Of a stretch of DNA of 64,000 bases, positions 33,366 through 43,701 are shown piece after piece. The stretch is taken from contig BCKL01000008.1 of NCBI GenBank assembly GCA_001600635.1, positions 352,971 through 416,970 on the forward strand, written 5' to 3'. The stretch comes from Leucosporidium creatinivorum (lineage: Eukaryota > Basidiomycota > Microbotryomycetes > Leucosporidiales > Leucosporidiaceae). Within the stretch, counting starts at the first letter, position 1, and every line of letters begins with the position of its first letter. Position numbers and translations under genes: made by a program. The notes beneath the pieces were generated by a model. That model was not told the DNA's origin, did no database searches, and worked only from the letters and a program-made list of their open reading frames with translations.

Positions 33366-34720
33366 CTACAACTCCTGCAAACGCTCTGCGAAGCTCTGCT
33401 TTCCCACCACAACACTCGTCGTTCTCTTATCGTCCCCCACCTCTACCACCTTGTCGTCCTTCTCCAGCAGTACCTCGACGCCCTTCTCCAGCGCGACTCG
33501 GCCGAACCGCTCCCACTCCTTCAGACTGCTTCCCCTAATTCCATCGGACAGGGCATGATTCTCATTCACCTCGATGTAAACAGCCTCCAGCTTCCTGAAC
33601 GCAGGCGCATCTTCCTCCAGAGCGCGCCGAAGCGGCTCAATGCTCCTCTCCAAATCGAAGCTGGAGACCCATTGCCTGTAGCGCGGGCGGAGACCGAGCC
33701 TGACGAAGCGGGTTTGGGGTGGAAAGTTGGCAAGTAGGGCTTGACGTGAGACGTCCTCGTAGGCGATATCGAGAGCTTGGAGGGAGGTCCAGGAGGGAAA
33801 GCCGAGGGTGGGGAAGGGACCACAACGAGTGTGAAGCGTGAAGGGGTAGTAGGTGAGAGTGAGGAGGGTGGCCGAGGGGAAGAGTGAGGGCAAGAAAATC
33901 GTGTCGGACGTAGGCGGAGGCAGGCCTTCGGAGTAGGTGGTGCGGTAGAAGCGAAGACAGCGGATCGAGGGGGCGGAGAGGGAAGGGAGCGGTCGACGGC
34001 GCGTGAAGGGTACGATGAGGTGCAGCTTGAATCTTGAAGTCTTGCGAGAGATNTTGAGNNTGACTTCNTTCAGCTCGAGCGTCTCCAGATCTGCAGCATN
34101 NGGGGGTTACTGAGGNCANGAGAAGGCTGCGCCATCGCCGAGCGGGCGAATNACTCACTTGACAGCGTGCTGANCAGCTCAAACCGAACGACNGGGTTTG
34201 GAGCCGACATGTTGGTGAAGAACCGGAGTGTCTTGACTCCGGTACAAAACCCCAGCAGGTCGCCCAACGCCTTCTCCTGCTGGACCTGCCTCGGAGACGC
34301 GGCGCTCTCCCCCTCTGCAACCTCGAGCGTGATGTCAAGCACCTTGATCTTGGCGGCCGAGTTGAAAGTGTATTTCCTGAACCTCTTTACGATGTCCTCG
34401 ATCTGAGCGAGGCTCTTGATCTCGAGCGAGCGAGTGATGCGCTGCTCGGCCCAGACGTTGAGATAGCGGCAGATTCGACCGACTCGAAGGCAAAAGCCGA
34501 ATACCTTAGACTCGCCGGGGGGGTCGACGTATAGTAGAAGCTCGATTACATGAGTGAGGATAATCTCGATCAGCTCGAGCGGGAGGCGAAGGGGTTCGGC
34601 GACGGCTTCACTCGGAGAGGTGGCGGTGGCAGGCGAGGAAGGCGTCTCCCAGGCAGTAGATGGCAAGGAGAGTACCCGCGTGTTGAGTCGGAGAAAGCCC
34701 CGGCGCCAGAGCCTGAGCAT
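33366..34720 (-). CDS. F-box-like gene B' (right arm)
   Basis: Starts at 34720 (MLRLWRRGFLRLNTRVLS). The span is 1355 nt, the same as gene B. The F-box-like core is LRLPLELIEIILTHVIELLL, then FCLRVGRICRYLNVWAEQRI. Exon 1 differs from gene B by about 15 residues; exon 2 is identical over 175 residues, ending SFAERLQEL at 33366. N bases at 34053-34192 mirror those of gene B and leave the splice site and a few codons open. Its 3' flank differs sharply from that of gene B just after the stop, so the identity is confined to the coding exon. Confidence 0.7.
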
Positions 34721-35088
34721 GGTGAGGAGGGCGAGTGAGGTGAAGGCGAGAGGGAGAGAAAAAGGAGCCGGCCGCTTGGCGGACTGAGGAGAGCTGAGGC
34801 GGTGAAGTAGAAGTATAGAGGCGCAAGAGCTCGAGTAGTGACCGCGTATATGGGAGAAGAGGAAAAAGGATACAGAAGAGACACCAGCAGGAGAGGCAAG
34901 GGGGCAAGCCTCCCTCGGCTCCGAGAGCACTCGCACTTCGCGTCAGCCTCCTCTCATCTCCCCAAGTTCAGATTCAGGACTAAACGTCGGCGCGTTGAAT
35001 CAACTGTCTTGGGCCTTGACAGCGCCTTGCCGAGCCTTCTGCACACCCTCTTGCCTTTCTTCGACCGAGATTCCTCCTTCTCATCGCC

Positions 35089-36399
35089 CTAGAGCGCCCG
35101 TCCCTCCTCCCAAAACCTCTCCGCTCCCAGTTCCTCCGCAGCCACTTTTTCCTGCATGGCGAGTCCCCACTCCTCCTCGCAGAAGACCTCCCCCCCCCCC
35201 TCCTCTCGGCCGCCTCCTGGAACCGCTCCCACATCTCGCGCACCTCGCTCAAGACGAGGAGATGCAACCCTCCCGCGCCCATCGTGATCCTCTCCAGCGA
35301 TCTGAAGCATTCCCACTGCCCGTCTAGAGCTTGTGCGAGGATAGCGAAGCCTGCGTTGAAGTGGTGGAGGCGGAGGAGGCGAGTGGAGTGGAATCGGAGA
35401 TGGCGAACGGAGGCAGGGATTTGTGTAAGGCTTGGGTGGCTGATCCTGGCGAAGGGGACACCGAGGGAAAGGAGAGAAGTGCGCTGCGGGAGCTCGGCGT
35501 AGTCTTGAGGTCCTCCATCCGTACCGCCTTCGCCGAGGTTGAGGAAGCGGAGGTTGGAAGCGACGCGGATGACGGAGAAGAAGGGCAAAATGATGGACTG
35601 ATCGATAACGAGATGCGACAGGTGCGGTAGGGATTGGGCGGGGGAAAAGACCGAGTTGGACAGTCTGAGCGAGGTGACGGCGAGGAGAGGAGCAGGCGCT
35701 TCCTGGGTTCGAATCGGCGGCCAGGCGAAGTGGAGGGAGCGAGTGCGGGAGCGTGGCTCGATCACGATGTTGATGAGGTGCAATATCTGCAAGTCTGCTT
35801 GTCGGGAGATCAGCGATGGGCGGACGAGAGACGGCTTGACCAACTCACGCTGCAGCTCGGCGAACGGCTCGACACCGACAAATGTCCTCCACTGCGGTCC
35901 CTGCAGCCGAAGGACTCGAAGCTCGGTACAAAGCGCGAACAGGGCATTGAGCGCCTTCTGCTGCTGAGGCTTCCTCATCGCCATCTCCTCCGTCTCTTCC
36001 AGCAGCAAGCCGAGTTGCCGGATCCTCGGCGCCCTCTCCGGCCGCCTCTTGATCCAATTAGCCAGCCGTCGCAGCCCTCGGACTCCTTCGACAAAGATTA
36101 TCTCTTTCAGCAGACGTTCCTCCGCCCATTCGTGCAGGAAACGGCAGGTGAGGCCGATTCGGAGGAGGCAGGCGGTGCGCAGGTCGACCGAGGCGGGGTC
36201 GTGGCTGACCGAGGGTACAGCGAGGTGTAGTATGTACTCGATGATCTCGAGTGGTAGTTTGAGGGCCGTCTCGTTGAGCTTCTGGGTTGGTCTGCTCGGA
36301 GGGGAATCAGCGAGGACGGAGCGGGATGGGGAGGGGAGAGGCTCACTGCGCTCCAGAGGTAGCTCTACCGGACATGCGAGCACGAATAAGTCCCAGCAT
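35089..36399 (-). CDS. F-box/LRR-like gene A' (right arm), fuller copy
   Basis: The minus-strand start at 36399 (MLGLIRARMSGRAT) splices to LNETALKLPLEIIEYILHLA, then WAEERLLKEI, LNALFALCTELRVLRLQG and, after a second intron near 35793-35850, LQILHLINIVIEP. Leucine-rich segments follow to LDGQWECFRSLERI, a region missing from gene A. Near 35190 a run of 11 C (plus strand) lies in the coding frame. Before it the frame reads MWERFQEAAERRGGG; after it the most protein-like frame is EVFCEEEWGLAMQEKV, ending EEGRAL and a stop at 35089, which needs a one-base change in the run. Without it the frame continues to a basic tail and a stop at 34980. Confidence 0.6.
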
Positions 36400-36652
36400 G
36401 TTGTTCAAGTAGGTGCAAGTCGAGTGAGAAGCGAGAGAACAAGAGCGAAAGCGTCGGCGAGGCCAGCGAGGAGCGAACACCGCGCGGACCCTGCACCGCA
36501 GTCGTCGGGCGAGCAGTAAGCTACATGGACGGATACATTTCTTCGAGAGCTGTTGGCGGAACGAGAAACGAGCAGGAAGTAGGAGGAGGCTAAGCCTGCA
36601 GAATATTGAATTCGCCGCGACTCCCTCTCTCCCTTCGCCCTCACCTCAAATT

Positions 36653-38357
36653 ATGCTTCTTCGACAGCTCGCGCGGGCTCAGCCGGTAGCTAGTAGCTCC
36701 AAGCTGCTACACACCAGCTCTACTGTGCTCGCACCTCTCCCTACGACCATCGCATCCGCGCTCAAGGAGTCTACCGCCGCGAGCTCGACCGAGGCCATCA
36801 CGATCAACGGTTGGATTCGCTCGTGTCGGCGGCAGAAGAACATCTCATTTGCAGTCATCAACGATGGGAGCAGTGTGGGAGGGATTCAGGCAGTGCTGAG
36901 CAAAGGGCTGGACGAGGGGTGCGTCTCGACATCACTTTCTCAACTCCCTGGGCTGTAGTTGACTGACGTTCGCTCGTAGACTCACTGTCGGCTGTTCAGC
37001 TAGCCTGAGAGGTCGCTTCGTGGACAGCCCAGGCAAAGGCCAGGCGAAGGAGTTCAAGGTCGAGCAAGTCGAGCTGCTCGGAAAGAGCGATGCCGAGGTG
37101 CGCTATACGTTAAGCAACGCTCTCGAAGGTCTCAGACTGATCTCAGAGATCTCACAGACCTACCCGATACCCAACACGAAGCAAGGAGTACCAGCGACGG
37201 TGCTGAGGAGAAACGCCCATCTTCGCCCGAGAGCGACGGCAGCGGCGGCGATGCTGAGGGTCAGGAGCAAGATGGCGCTTGCTGTCGCAGAGCATTTCGA
37301 TGTGCGTGTCTTGCTCTCCCTTAAGCGTCCTTGCCGAGTGCTGACCTCTTCACCGGCGCAGAGCGAGGAGTTCGTTCGAGTCGAGGCACCCCTCATCACG
37401 TCAAGCGACTGTGAAGGCGCTGGAGAGGTCTTTCGCGTCGAATCGGGACCCATCGCACCACCTCCACCACCACCGAGCACCTCAGCATCGACCAGTGCCT
37501 CTCCAGTCGCTCCTCCCCCACCACCGCCGAGCCCTCGCTACCTCACCGTCTCCTCGCAACTCCACCTCGAAGCCATCTCCTCCTCCCTCAACCGAGTCTA
37601 CACCTTCTCTCCCGCCTTTCGCGCCGAGAAGTCCGACACTGCCCGTCATCTACAGGAATTCTGGATGCTGGAAGCCGAGGTTGGGTTCCTCGACGCCGAG
37701 AACCCCGCCGCCCTCGAGCAGGTCATGGACGTAGCCGAGCGAGCAATCCGCTCCGTCACCAATCGTCTCGCTACAACGGACGACGTCGCCTACTTCAAGT
37801 CTCAGTCGTCCGAGCTCGCCGCTCAGCTCGACGGCCTCACCTCCCCTCAGCCCTACGCCCGCCTCACCTACACCGACGCCGTCAACGTACTCGAAGCACA
37901 CGTCGCTGCGAACCCTACCGACTTCGTTCACCCCGTCGAGTGGGGTCTCTCCCTCCAGACCGAGCACGAGAAGTGGCTCGCCGAGCAGCACGTCGGAGGA
38001 CCCGTCTTCGTCACCGACTACCCAACACCGATGAAGCCCTTCTACATGCTACCGAACTCTGGATGCGCAGAAGGCAGGGAGACGACCGCCTGTTTCGACC
38101 TGCTCGTCCCTCGGCTGGGCGAGCTCATCGGCGGCTCGCTGAGGGAGCATGACGAGGGAGCACTGAGGGAAGCGATGAAGAGGCATAGGATCAAGGAGGA
38201 GGATTATGAGTGGTACTTGGAGCTGAGGCGGTATGGGACGACGAGGCATGGCGGCTTCGGCTTGGGCTGGGAGCGACTGGTCGCTTGCTTGACGGGATTG
38301 GAGAATGTGCGGGACTGCATTGCGTTCCCGAGGGCGACGGAGGGTAGTAGGTTCTAG
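36653..38357 (+). CDS. SLM5: Asparaginyl-tRNA synthetase, mitochondrial
   Basis: The start MLLRQLARAQPVASSSKLLH is a likely mitochondrial presequence. The anticodon-binding OB-fold follows: INGWIRSCRRQKNISFAVIN and GIQAVLSK. Next come TYPIPNTKQG and the start of the class II core with EFVRVEAPLITSSDCEGAGE. Motif 2 is FSPAFRAEKSDTARHLQEFW, with MLEAEVGFLD after it, and motif 3 is GFGLGWERLVACLTGLENVR followed by DCIAFPR. These residues are those of AsnRS, which charges tRNA-Asn. Two introns (about 36919-36979 and 37302-37361) are clear. An insertion rich in Pro and Ser (residues around 37458-37535) sits between the GEVFRVE segment and YLTVSSQLHLEA. The C-terminus is ATEGSRF. The ATG is about 70 bp from the repeat arm. 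Confidence 0.92.
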
Positions 38358-38652
38358 AAGTCCGTAAACTATAGAGCTACATCTTGACTACCCTACAAAT
38401 CACCTCGCGCGAGAGTCGGCTCACCTGCTTGCGAACGCCGAGCGCCGAGCTGGTGCACTCTACCCCTCAAAAGAGGCCAAACAACGACCGTTGGAATCAC
38501 TAGCAACAGCTGTATATCCACTTGCTGATAAGGGTCTGTACCTCTACGCGAGTGGAAGCTTACGGGGTCAAGGACGACTGGCTCCTCTCGCTTGCCCTTC
38601 TGCTCTCGCCTCCTTCCAAGCTTCTCTTCTCACCGCGTCCGCCTCGTTGAGG
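38358..38652. other. Intergenic region before the PIN/NYN-like gene
   Basis: No gene is supported. Part may belong to the 5' leader of the downstream gene, whose start is unresolved. Confidence 0.4.
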
Positions 38653-40507
38653 ATGTGGTTCACAGGCAGGTCGAATCCTCCGAAGAGCACAGCTACTACA
38701 GCTGTCAACGCTCTCAGCGTCGCCCTCAGCACCTCCCGCGCTGCCGCCTCCTCAACGCTCCTGCGGCACACAGTCGAGCTGCCGGCGCTCGCCCTGCTCC
38801 CCCAGCAGCTGTCGATTACCAGCAACAGCAACTAGATTGTTGATGGACCTCAACCCATCTCGACCGCTCCCTCCTCTGTCAGCACACCCTCGCCGAGCAG
38901 GGAGACAAGCGCGGGTCGAGCGCAAGCTGTTGTTTTCCTCGACGGCGATGGCGACTGCTTCCGCAGCGGCATCTTGGATCAGCGTTATGACGGAGGGCGT
39001 CTGGCGGCTATCGACGTGCACGACCGAGCTGCTGAATGGCTTCAGCGCAAGGTTGGACCGGGTGTTGAGGTCGAGGTCAGCGTGATGCTTTTCTGGTGAG
39101 TCTAGCAGCAGTGCTGGGTGTACTCCAGCTCACACTACTCTGCTACAGGAACAAGGCGGGACTCGAGGGTCATCTCTCGCGCTCGAACGGCAAGACGTAC
39201 GATCTCGGCGCCTTCGCGCAAGGGTTCAACATCTCGCCCTTCGCTGCTGTAGCTGTCGACACGGGAGTGACCTCTCAGAGTGCCGATAATGCGCTCAAGG
39301 GTGAGCTGACTCTGTATTTTGAGGACCAGCAACCTGGCTGACTCGCTCGGCGCTTCCTCTCGAACAGCTCACCTCGCCGTCCGCCTCAAGACCGCCGACT
39401 ACATCCTTCTCGGCGGCTGCCACGATGGTGGATACGCCGACTACCTCCATCAACTTGAGAACTCGCACTCGCTCGACCGCATCGCTCTGCTCAAGACCTC
39501 GGCGCTGCCTAGCTCGAAGTTTGAGGGGTTCGGCCTCGAGTGGCTCGACTGGTGCGACCTCTTTGGCGGATGCGCTCCTCTCGTCGACTCGAGGTACGCC
39601 GTGTTCAACGGTGTGCGAGGTGAGTAGAATGCGAACTACTCGGGAAGTCGAGCGGATGAGCTGACCCGTTACTCGATAGTCCCTCGTATCCCTCGAGCGG
39701 ACTCATCTCCCACCGTTCTCGAAGCTCCGCCTACTACGGTAGAGGCTCCATCCTCCGTCGTTTCGACTCCAGCTGAGCGGGTGCAAGAGGTACGTCGTCG
39801 CCTGCCAATTATCGGTTCCCGAGCTGACCTCGTAAACGAAATGTAGATCCCCCAAGGTCTCCCCAGCCGGACTTTCGCCGCTGCGGCTAGCCAAGCCGTC
39901 GTCGCCCCGCAGGCAGTCATTACACCTGCAGCTCGGCCTTCCACCTTCGCAGGGCCGGTGAGGTTCCAGCCGCTGTTCGCGGTTCTTTCGGCGCTGAGGA
40001 GCGCTGGACGAGACCAACCGCTGAGAGGGCTCGTGGGCGAGGAGCTGCGCAAGAAATACCCTAGGTCACTCTACTCCAGCTTCAATGAGTATGCCAAGGA
40101 AGCCGAACGCCTCAGTCTCGTCACGCTCGGACGAGGTGCGGTCGAAGGGACGGAGTGGATTCGCTTGGTGAGCGCCGCCTCGGATTCTCTCGCATCGCGA
40201 AGCTGACAGCGCGTCTTGCCATACTTAGCGCCTTCCGTCGACGACCATGCACCGAGCTGCTCCGACTACCAGGCCTATCCCTGATCCCTTCTTGCCTCTC
40301 ATCACCCTTCTTCGCAACTCGGCACTTCAACGACGTGAGGGGCCTGGAGTTCCCACGGGCGTGCTGGGCTCAAGTATGGGTGCTCATATCTACGCCCAAG
40401 TCGGCGCGACTCGCCTAAAGGACTACATCAAGAAGGCCGAGCAGCTGGGCCTTGCAAAGCTGGCTGGAAGGGTGGGAGGAGGAGAATGGGTCGAGCTGCT
40501 GGTTTGA
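38653..40507 (+). CDS. PIN/NYN-like (DUF7923-type) protein with two LOTUS-like C-terminal modules
   Basis: The 3' end (40507) is secure, the start is not. The nuclease-like domain begins at about 38930 with AVVFLDGDGDCFRSGILDQR and continues with GRLAAIDVHDRAAEWLQ, VMLFWNKAGLEGHL, ADYILLGGCHDGGYADYLHQ and LLKTSAL. This resembles the fungal DUF7923 domain, a PIN/NYN-type fold with conserved acids. After a linker there are two similar modules: FQPLFAVLSALRSAGRDQPL...YAKEAERLSLVTLG, and FLPLITLLRNSALQRRE...YIKKAEQLGLAKLAG...WVEL. They look like LOTUS (OST-HTH) winged helices. In-frame TAG at 38833 separates the domain from the upstream ATG (38653); an intron of about 63 nt with GTCGAG donor and CTAG end would remove it. 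A role in RNA binding or decay is inference. Confidence 0.6.
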
Positions 40508-40948
40508 GGGAGTACGGAGCACTTGGGGGCGTTGCTTAGCTGGTCAGACTGCACTGCTATGTCGTCAGATATGCCCTACCCGGAGTCTTGCAAGTCCCTC
40601 GGCGGCGGGCGCTCGCAAGCGTTCGGAACTTCGGCGATGGCTGTTCGCCTCGGTTTGCAGGTCTGGCGAGTGGCCGAGTGGAGCTGGAAGAGCTGTAGGG
40701 TACAGTTGAGGTATCTTGTATCATCTGTTGAGCTGTCCAGGCTCTATGCTCGACCTTGGCTGCACCTCAATCTGTTTCCTGACCTTGGGCGACAGCGGGC
40801 GACATGCCTCTCTGGACTCTTTCACCTCTCTTTCTCCTCGACTTCACCTCGTTCTCGCTTCGACTCTGGTACAGCTGGACAGAAGGAAGCTCTACTACTA
40901 CCAGCACCCCTCGACAAGCTACAGCACCTCACTCGAAACTCTGCTAGG
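40508..40948 (+). promoter_or_regulatory. Upstream region with duplicated promoter module (copy at 14572-14894)
   Basis: From about 40625 to the ATG at 40949 this is a near copy of the sequence before the gene at 14895, including TATCTTGTATCATCTGTTG, the block TGTTTCCTGACCTTGG and the CAGCTGGACAG that precedes each start. Confidence 0.75.
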
Positions 40949-42171
40949 ATGGACAGCCCGCTCGAAGCTCAAGCCCCTCCTGCCGCTCAGCCCGTCAAAG
41001 CTCCCCGCCAGCTCCCTTCGCTCCCCATTGAGATCTTACAGCGTATCATCCAGCTCGCACTGCCTCGACTCTCCTTCAAGACGTTCCGAGAGCGCTACGA
41101 CATCCTCCTCACCTGCTGCCGCGTCAACAAGCTCTGGGCAGCGATGGCCAAGGAAGAGCTCTATCACCATGTGGGACTCGAGGACGAGGATTCGGCCGAT
41201 ATCTATCTGGCGCAACGCACCGGCTTGGTCGGCGTCCCTGCTATACAGTCCTTCCGCCTGCTCACCGTGGAAGTCGGCTATGAAGAGCCTGACTGGCCGC
41301 CACGCACCGGAGTCAATGCCTCGCAGGTCGAGGCTCTGCTGAGGATGTCCCCGAATTTGCATGGACTTCAGCTGGTGGGGAGAGCAGACAGCTCGGTCGT
41401 CAATTCCAGCGCGCTCTCCGCTGTCGCCGAAGGTGAGAAGAACTCATTTCACAGCCGGGGCGTAGCTGACCCGTTCTCCGCGCAGGGCTCGAGCACCTTA
41501 CAATTGCACTTTGTGGCTTCATAGCGAGCCCGAGGGCCAGCATCGCGACTTTGAACGGCGCCAAGCTTCGTCGACTCGCCCTCTTCCTCCTTACCGACGC
41601 TCAAGATGCCGCCCGTCTCCTCGCCTCAGCAGAGCTCCCTCACCTAGAAGCACTTGCTATTGTCAACGGCTTCCGCGCTCTCGGCCCCGAGGGCGGCGTT
41701 GCCCTCGAGCAGGCTCTTCTGCGCTTCTCGGCGCAACTCAGATCGTTCACTCTATCCTTCGGACCCTACGACAATGCCCCGAGGCAGACTCTCGAGCACT
41801 CTACCACCTTATGGTCGAGCTTTTGCGTGCTCGACAATCTCACCCTCGATATCAACTCCCCCGTTCATACAATCCTCCCTCTCCTCTCGGCACCATTGGT
41901 CCGCCTTCGCCTGTGCCCTGCATACGACGTCGTGCACAAGTCTGATCTTCACAACCTCGTCGAAGTCCTCCTTGCCTCGCCTCCGTGCTTGCAGATGGTC
42001 AAGCAGATCGTCGTGCCGAACTACTTAGCCGCGCTCGAAGGCGACGTGGACTTGACGAGACGCGCGGTCGCAGAGCTGTGCGCTGCTCGAGGCATCGAGC
42101 TGGTGGAGCGGCTCGCTTTCCCTGCTATGGACTGGATGGCTGCTTTGGAGGACCATCTCGATGCTTGGTGA
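40949..42171 (+). CDS. F-box/LRR-like protein (subfamily I)
   Basis: Exon 1 is 40949-41432 (MDSPLEAQAPPAAQPVK) and exon 2 is 41486-42171. The N-terminal module LPSLPIEILQRIIQLALP, RERYDILLTCCRVNKLWAAM nearly equals that of the gene at 14895. The rest is divergent, with segments LRRLALFLLTDAQ, PHLEALAIVNG, LRSFTLSFG and LDNLTLDINS that suggest leucine-rich repeats. It ends LEDHLDAW at 42169. The intron is at the same place as in the paralogue but has a normal GT donor where that one has GC. A duplicated start region joined to a fast-changing body fits a family selected for varied targets; SCF function is inferred. Confidence 0.75.
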
Positions 42172-42857
42172 GCTGCCTTCGACTCCGGCGGCGCTGCTCG
42201 ACGCTCACCCTCTCGCTCGCGCAGGTAACGGCTCGCTCGAATGTAGGACGGTAGCTGGAGGGCATGCTTTGAGCTGTGCTGTAATACTGCTTTGCTTCTC
42301 CTCGATTCGAACGCGTGCTGTCTTGTCATCGGCGCGAGAGGAGCGAGAAGCGAACGAGCCGAACCGAATTGCGCCTTCTCGCTCGCTACGAGGCTTGCTC
42401 CACGAGACAGTGGGCTTGTACGAATAGATTACGGGCAACGCAGCGTGTATAGATGAGGCGAAAAGGTCTACAACAGATCTGCTTGGCGTTGAAGCGAGCC
42501 GGGGGGAGGTTCGGCGGTCAGCGTAGCTCCTCGCTCGAGTTGTGGAACAGCAGATGACCCACAAGAAAGGCACTGCTAAGTCGATGGAAGTGTCCTTGAT
42601 GCAGAGACGAGCTCTAGAGAGCCACGATGAACACCGCAGCCACGACGGCAAGGTTGAAGAGCGAAAGCGAGGAGGCGAGCTTTGTCGCGCTGCTCACGCG
42701 CAGGGATGTAGCGGGGCAGACGGGATCAGTGAGCTATGGAATAGATGCCGGTCAGTATCTTGCCGACTGGCGAGGGGAGAGGGTTGAAGGAACGCACCCC
42801 AGGGTTCAGAGGGCAGCATCCCGAGTCGCCGCCGAGGGAAGGGTCGGCGATGGAGGA
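42172..42857. other. Convergent intergenic region
   Basis: Between two gene ends. No motif-bearing frame, RNA gene or repeat was recognised; open frames here are short and overlapping. Confidence 0.5.
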
Positions 42858-43701
42858 CTATAGAGAGGCGAGCCGGCTCAGCTCCCCCTTTACGAGCGGC
42901 TTTCGAGTAAGCTCTGGGTTTCCACTCACATTCGTCACATTATACCCCGCCCAACTCTCACAGGAAACCTTCTTGAACTTGATGAGCCAGGAGCCAGGAT
43001 CCGCATATCCGTACAGGGTGACATTGAGCTGAGGGAACCAGGAAAGTGGGATTGATGCCGAGGGAGAAGCGAGGTCAAAGTGGAAGAACTGTCCGGCCCT
43101 GCGTGGGAAGGCAAAGGGTCAGCTCTCGGCGCCGAGCTCTCGGGAACGCGGAGCGGGAAGGAGAGGAAGAGAGCGAACTTGTTGGGCTTGCTGTCTGTTG
43201 CGTTACACCACTGGTCTGCTGGACATTTGTCCTATAGCAAGAGGAGGGCAATGTTCAGCTTCCCAGCGCACCAGCCTCCTCGCCGAAACGGGCTCACCGT
43301 GATTTTAACGACGATGGACGTCTGGTTCTCCTCGGGCAGTACGAAGGGAGGTGTAGTTTGCCACGCTGATACGATGGAGAGGTTGAAGCAGAGCCCACAG
43401 GCAGGTCCAGCTGCAAAAAGAAGCAAGCTGAGCGGGGTCCCTCTCGCGCTTCCCAGCTGAGCTTACACGAGATGGTACTCCCGTAGGCTGCTTGGTTGAG
43501 AGCAGCGGTAGGATACTCGCTCGATGTACTGCTACAGCCGCAAGCCGCGATTGCAGTGGACGGAAGGTCGTAATGTGTCAGGGAGGCTGTCCCTTCGTTC
43601 GGGATGGCCAGCGTCGAAAGGTTCCCTGAAGCTGCAGCGAGATGGGTCCAGCTGAGAAGCAATAGGACTGGGTAAAAGACCCGCGTCCTGCTCTGCCTCA
43701 T
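42858..43701 (-). CDS. Secreted expansin-like/GH45-like double-psi beta-barrel protein
   Basis: The start at 43701 gives MRQSRTRVFYPVLLLLSWTH followed by LAAASG, a typical signal peptide. Four exons join to read ACGCSSTSSEYPTAALNQAA and YGSTIS, then GPACGLCFNLSIVSAW, SIVVKITDKCPADQWCNATD, FFHFDLASPSASIPLSWFP and SWLIKFKKVSCESWAGYN. The paired cysteines, A-A-L-N-Q-x-x-Y-G, G-P-A-C-G-x-C-F, the V-K-I-T-D-x-C-P strand and H-F-D-L are those of fungal expansin/loosenin-like proteins and GH45-like endoglucanases. They act outside the cell on plant or fungal wall polymers, loosening rather than always cutting them. Several N-x-S/T sites fit secretion. The stop is TAG at 42858. Earlier ATGs upstream were rejected because they put long non-signal sequence before the hydrophobic segment. 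Confidence 0.75.

Larger units (their letters stand above)
31631..36582 (-). repeat. Right arm of large inverted duplication (three F-box-like genes)
   Basis: Reads on the minus strand as leader, gene A', gene B', gene C', the mirror of 21700-26326. Inner end is the stop of C' (31631); outer end is CGAGAAACGAGCAGGAAGTA at about 36563-36582, some 70 bp before the AsnRS start. Confidence 0.9.

Noticed and set aside
35700-35720. GGTTCGAATC, similar to a tRNA B box
   Set aside because: It lies inside the coding exon of gene A' and no cloverleaf or A box could be placed around it.
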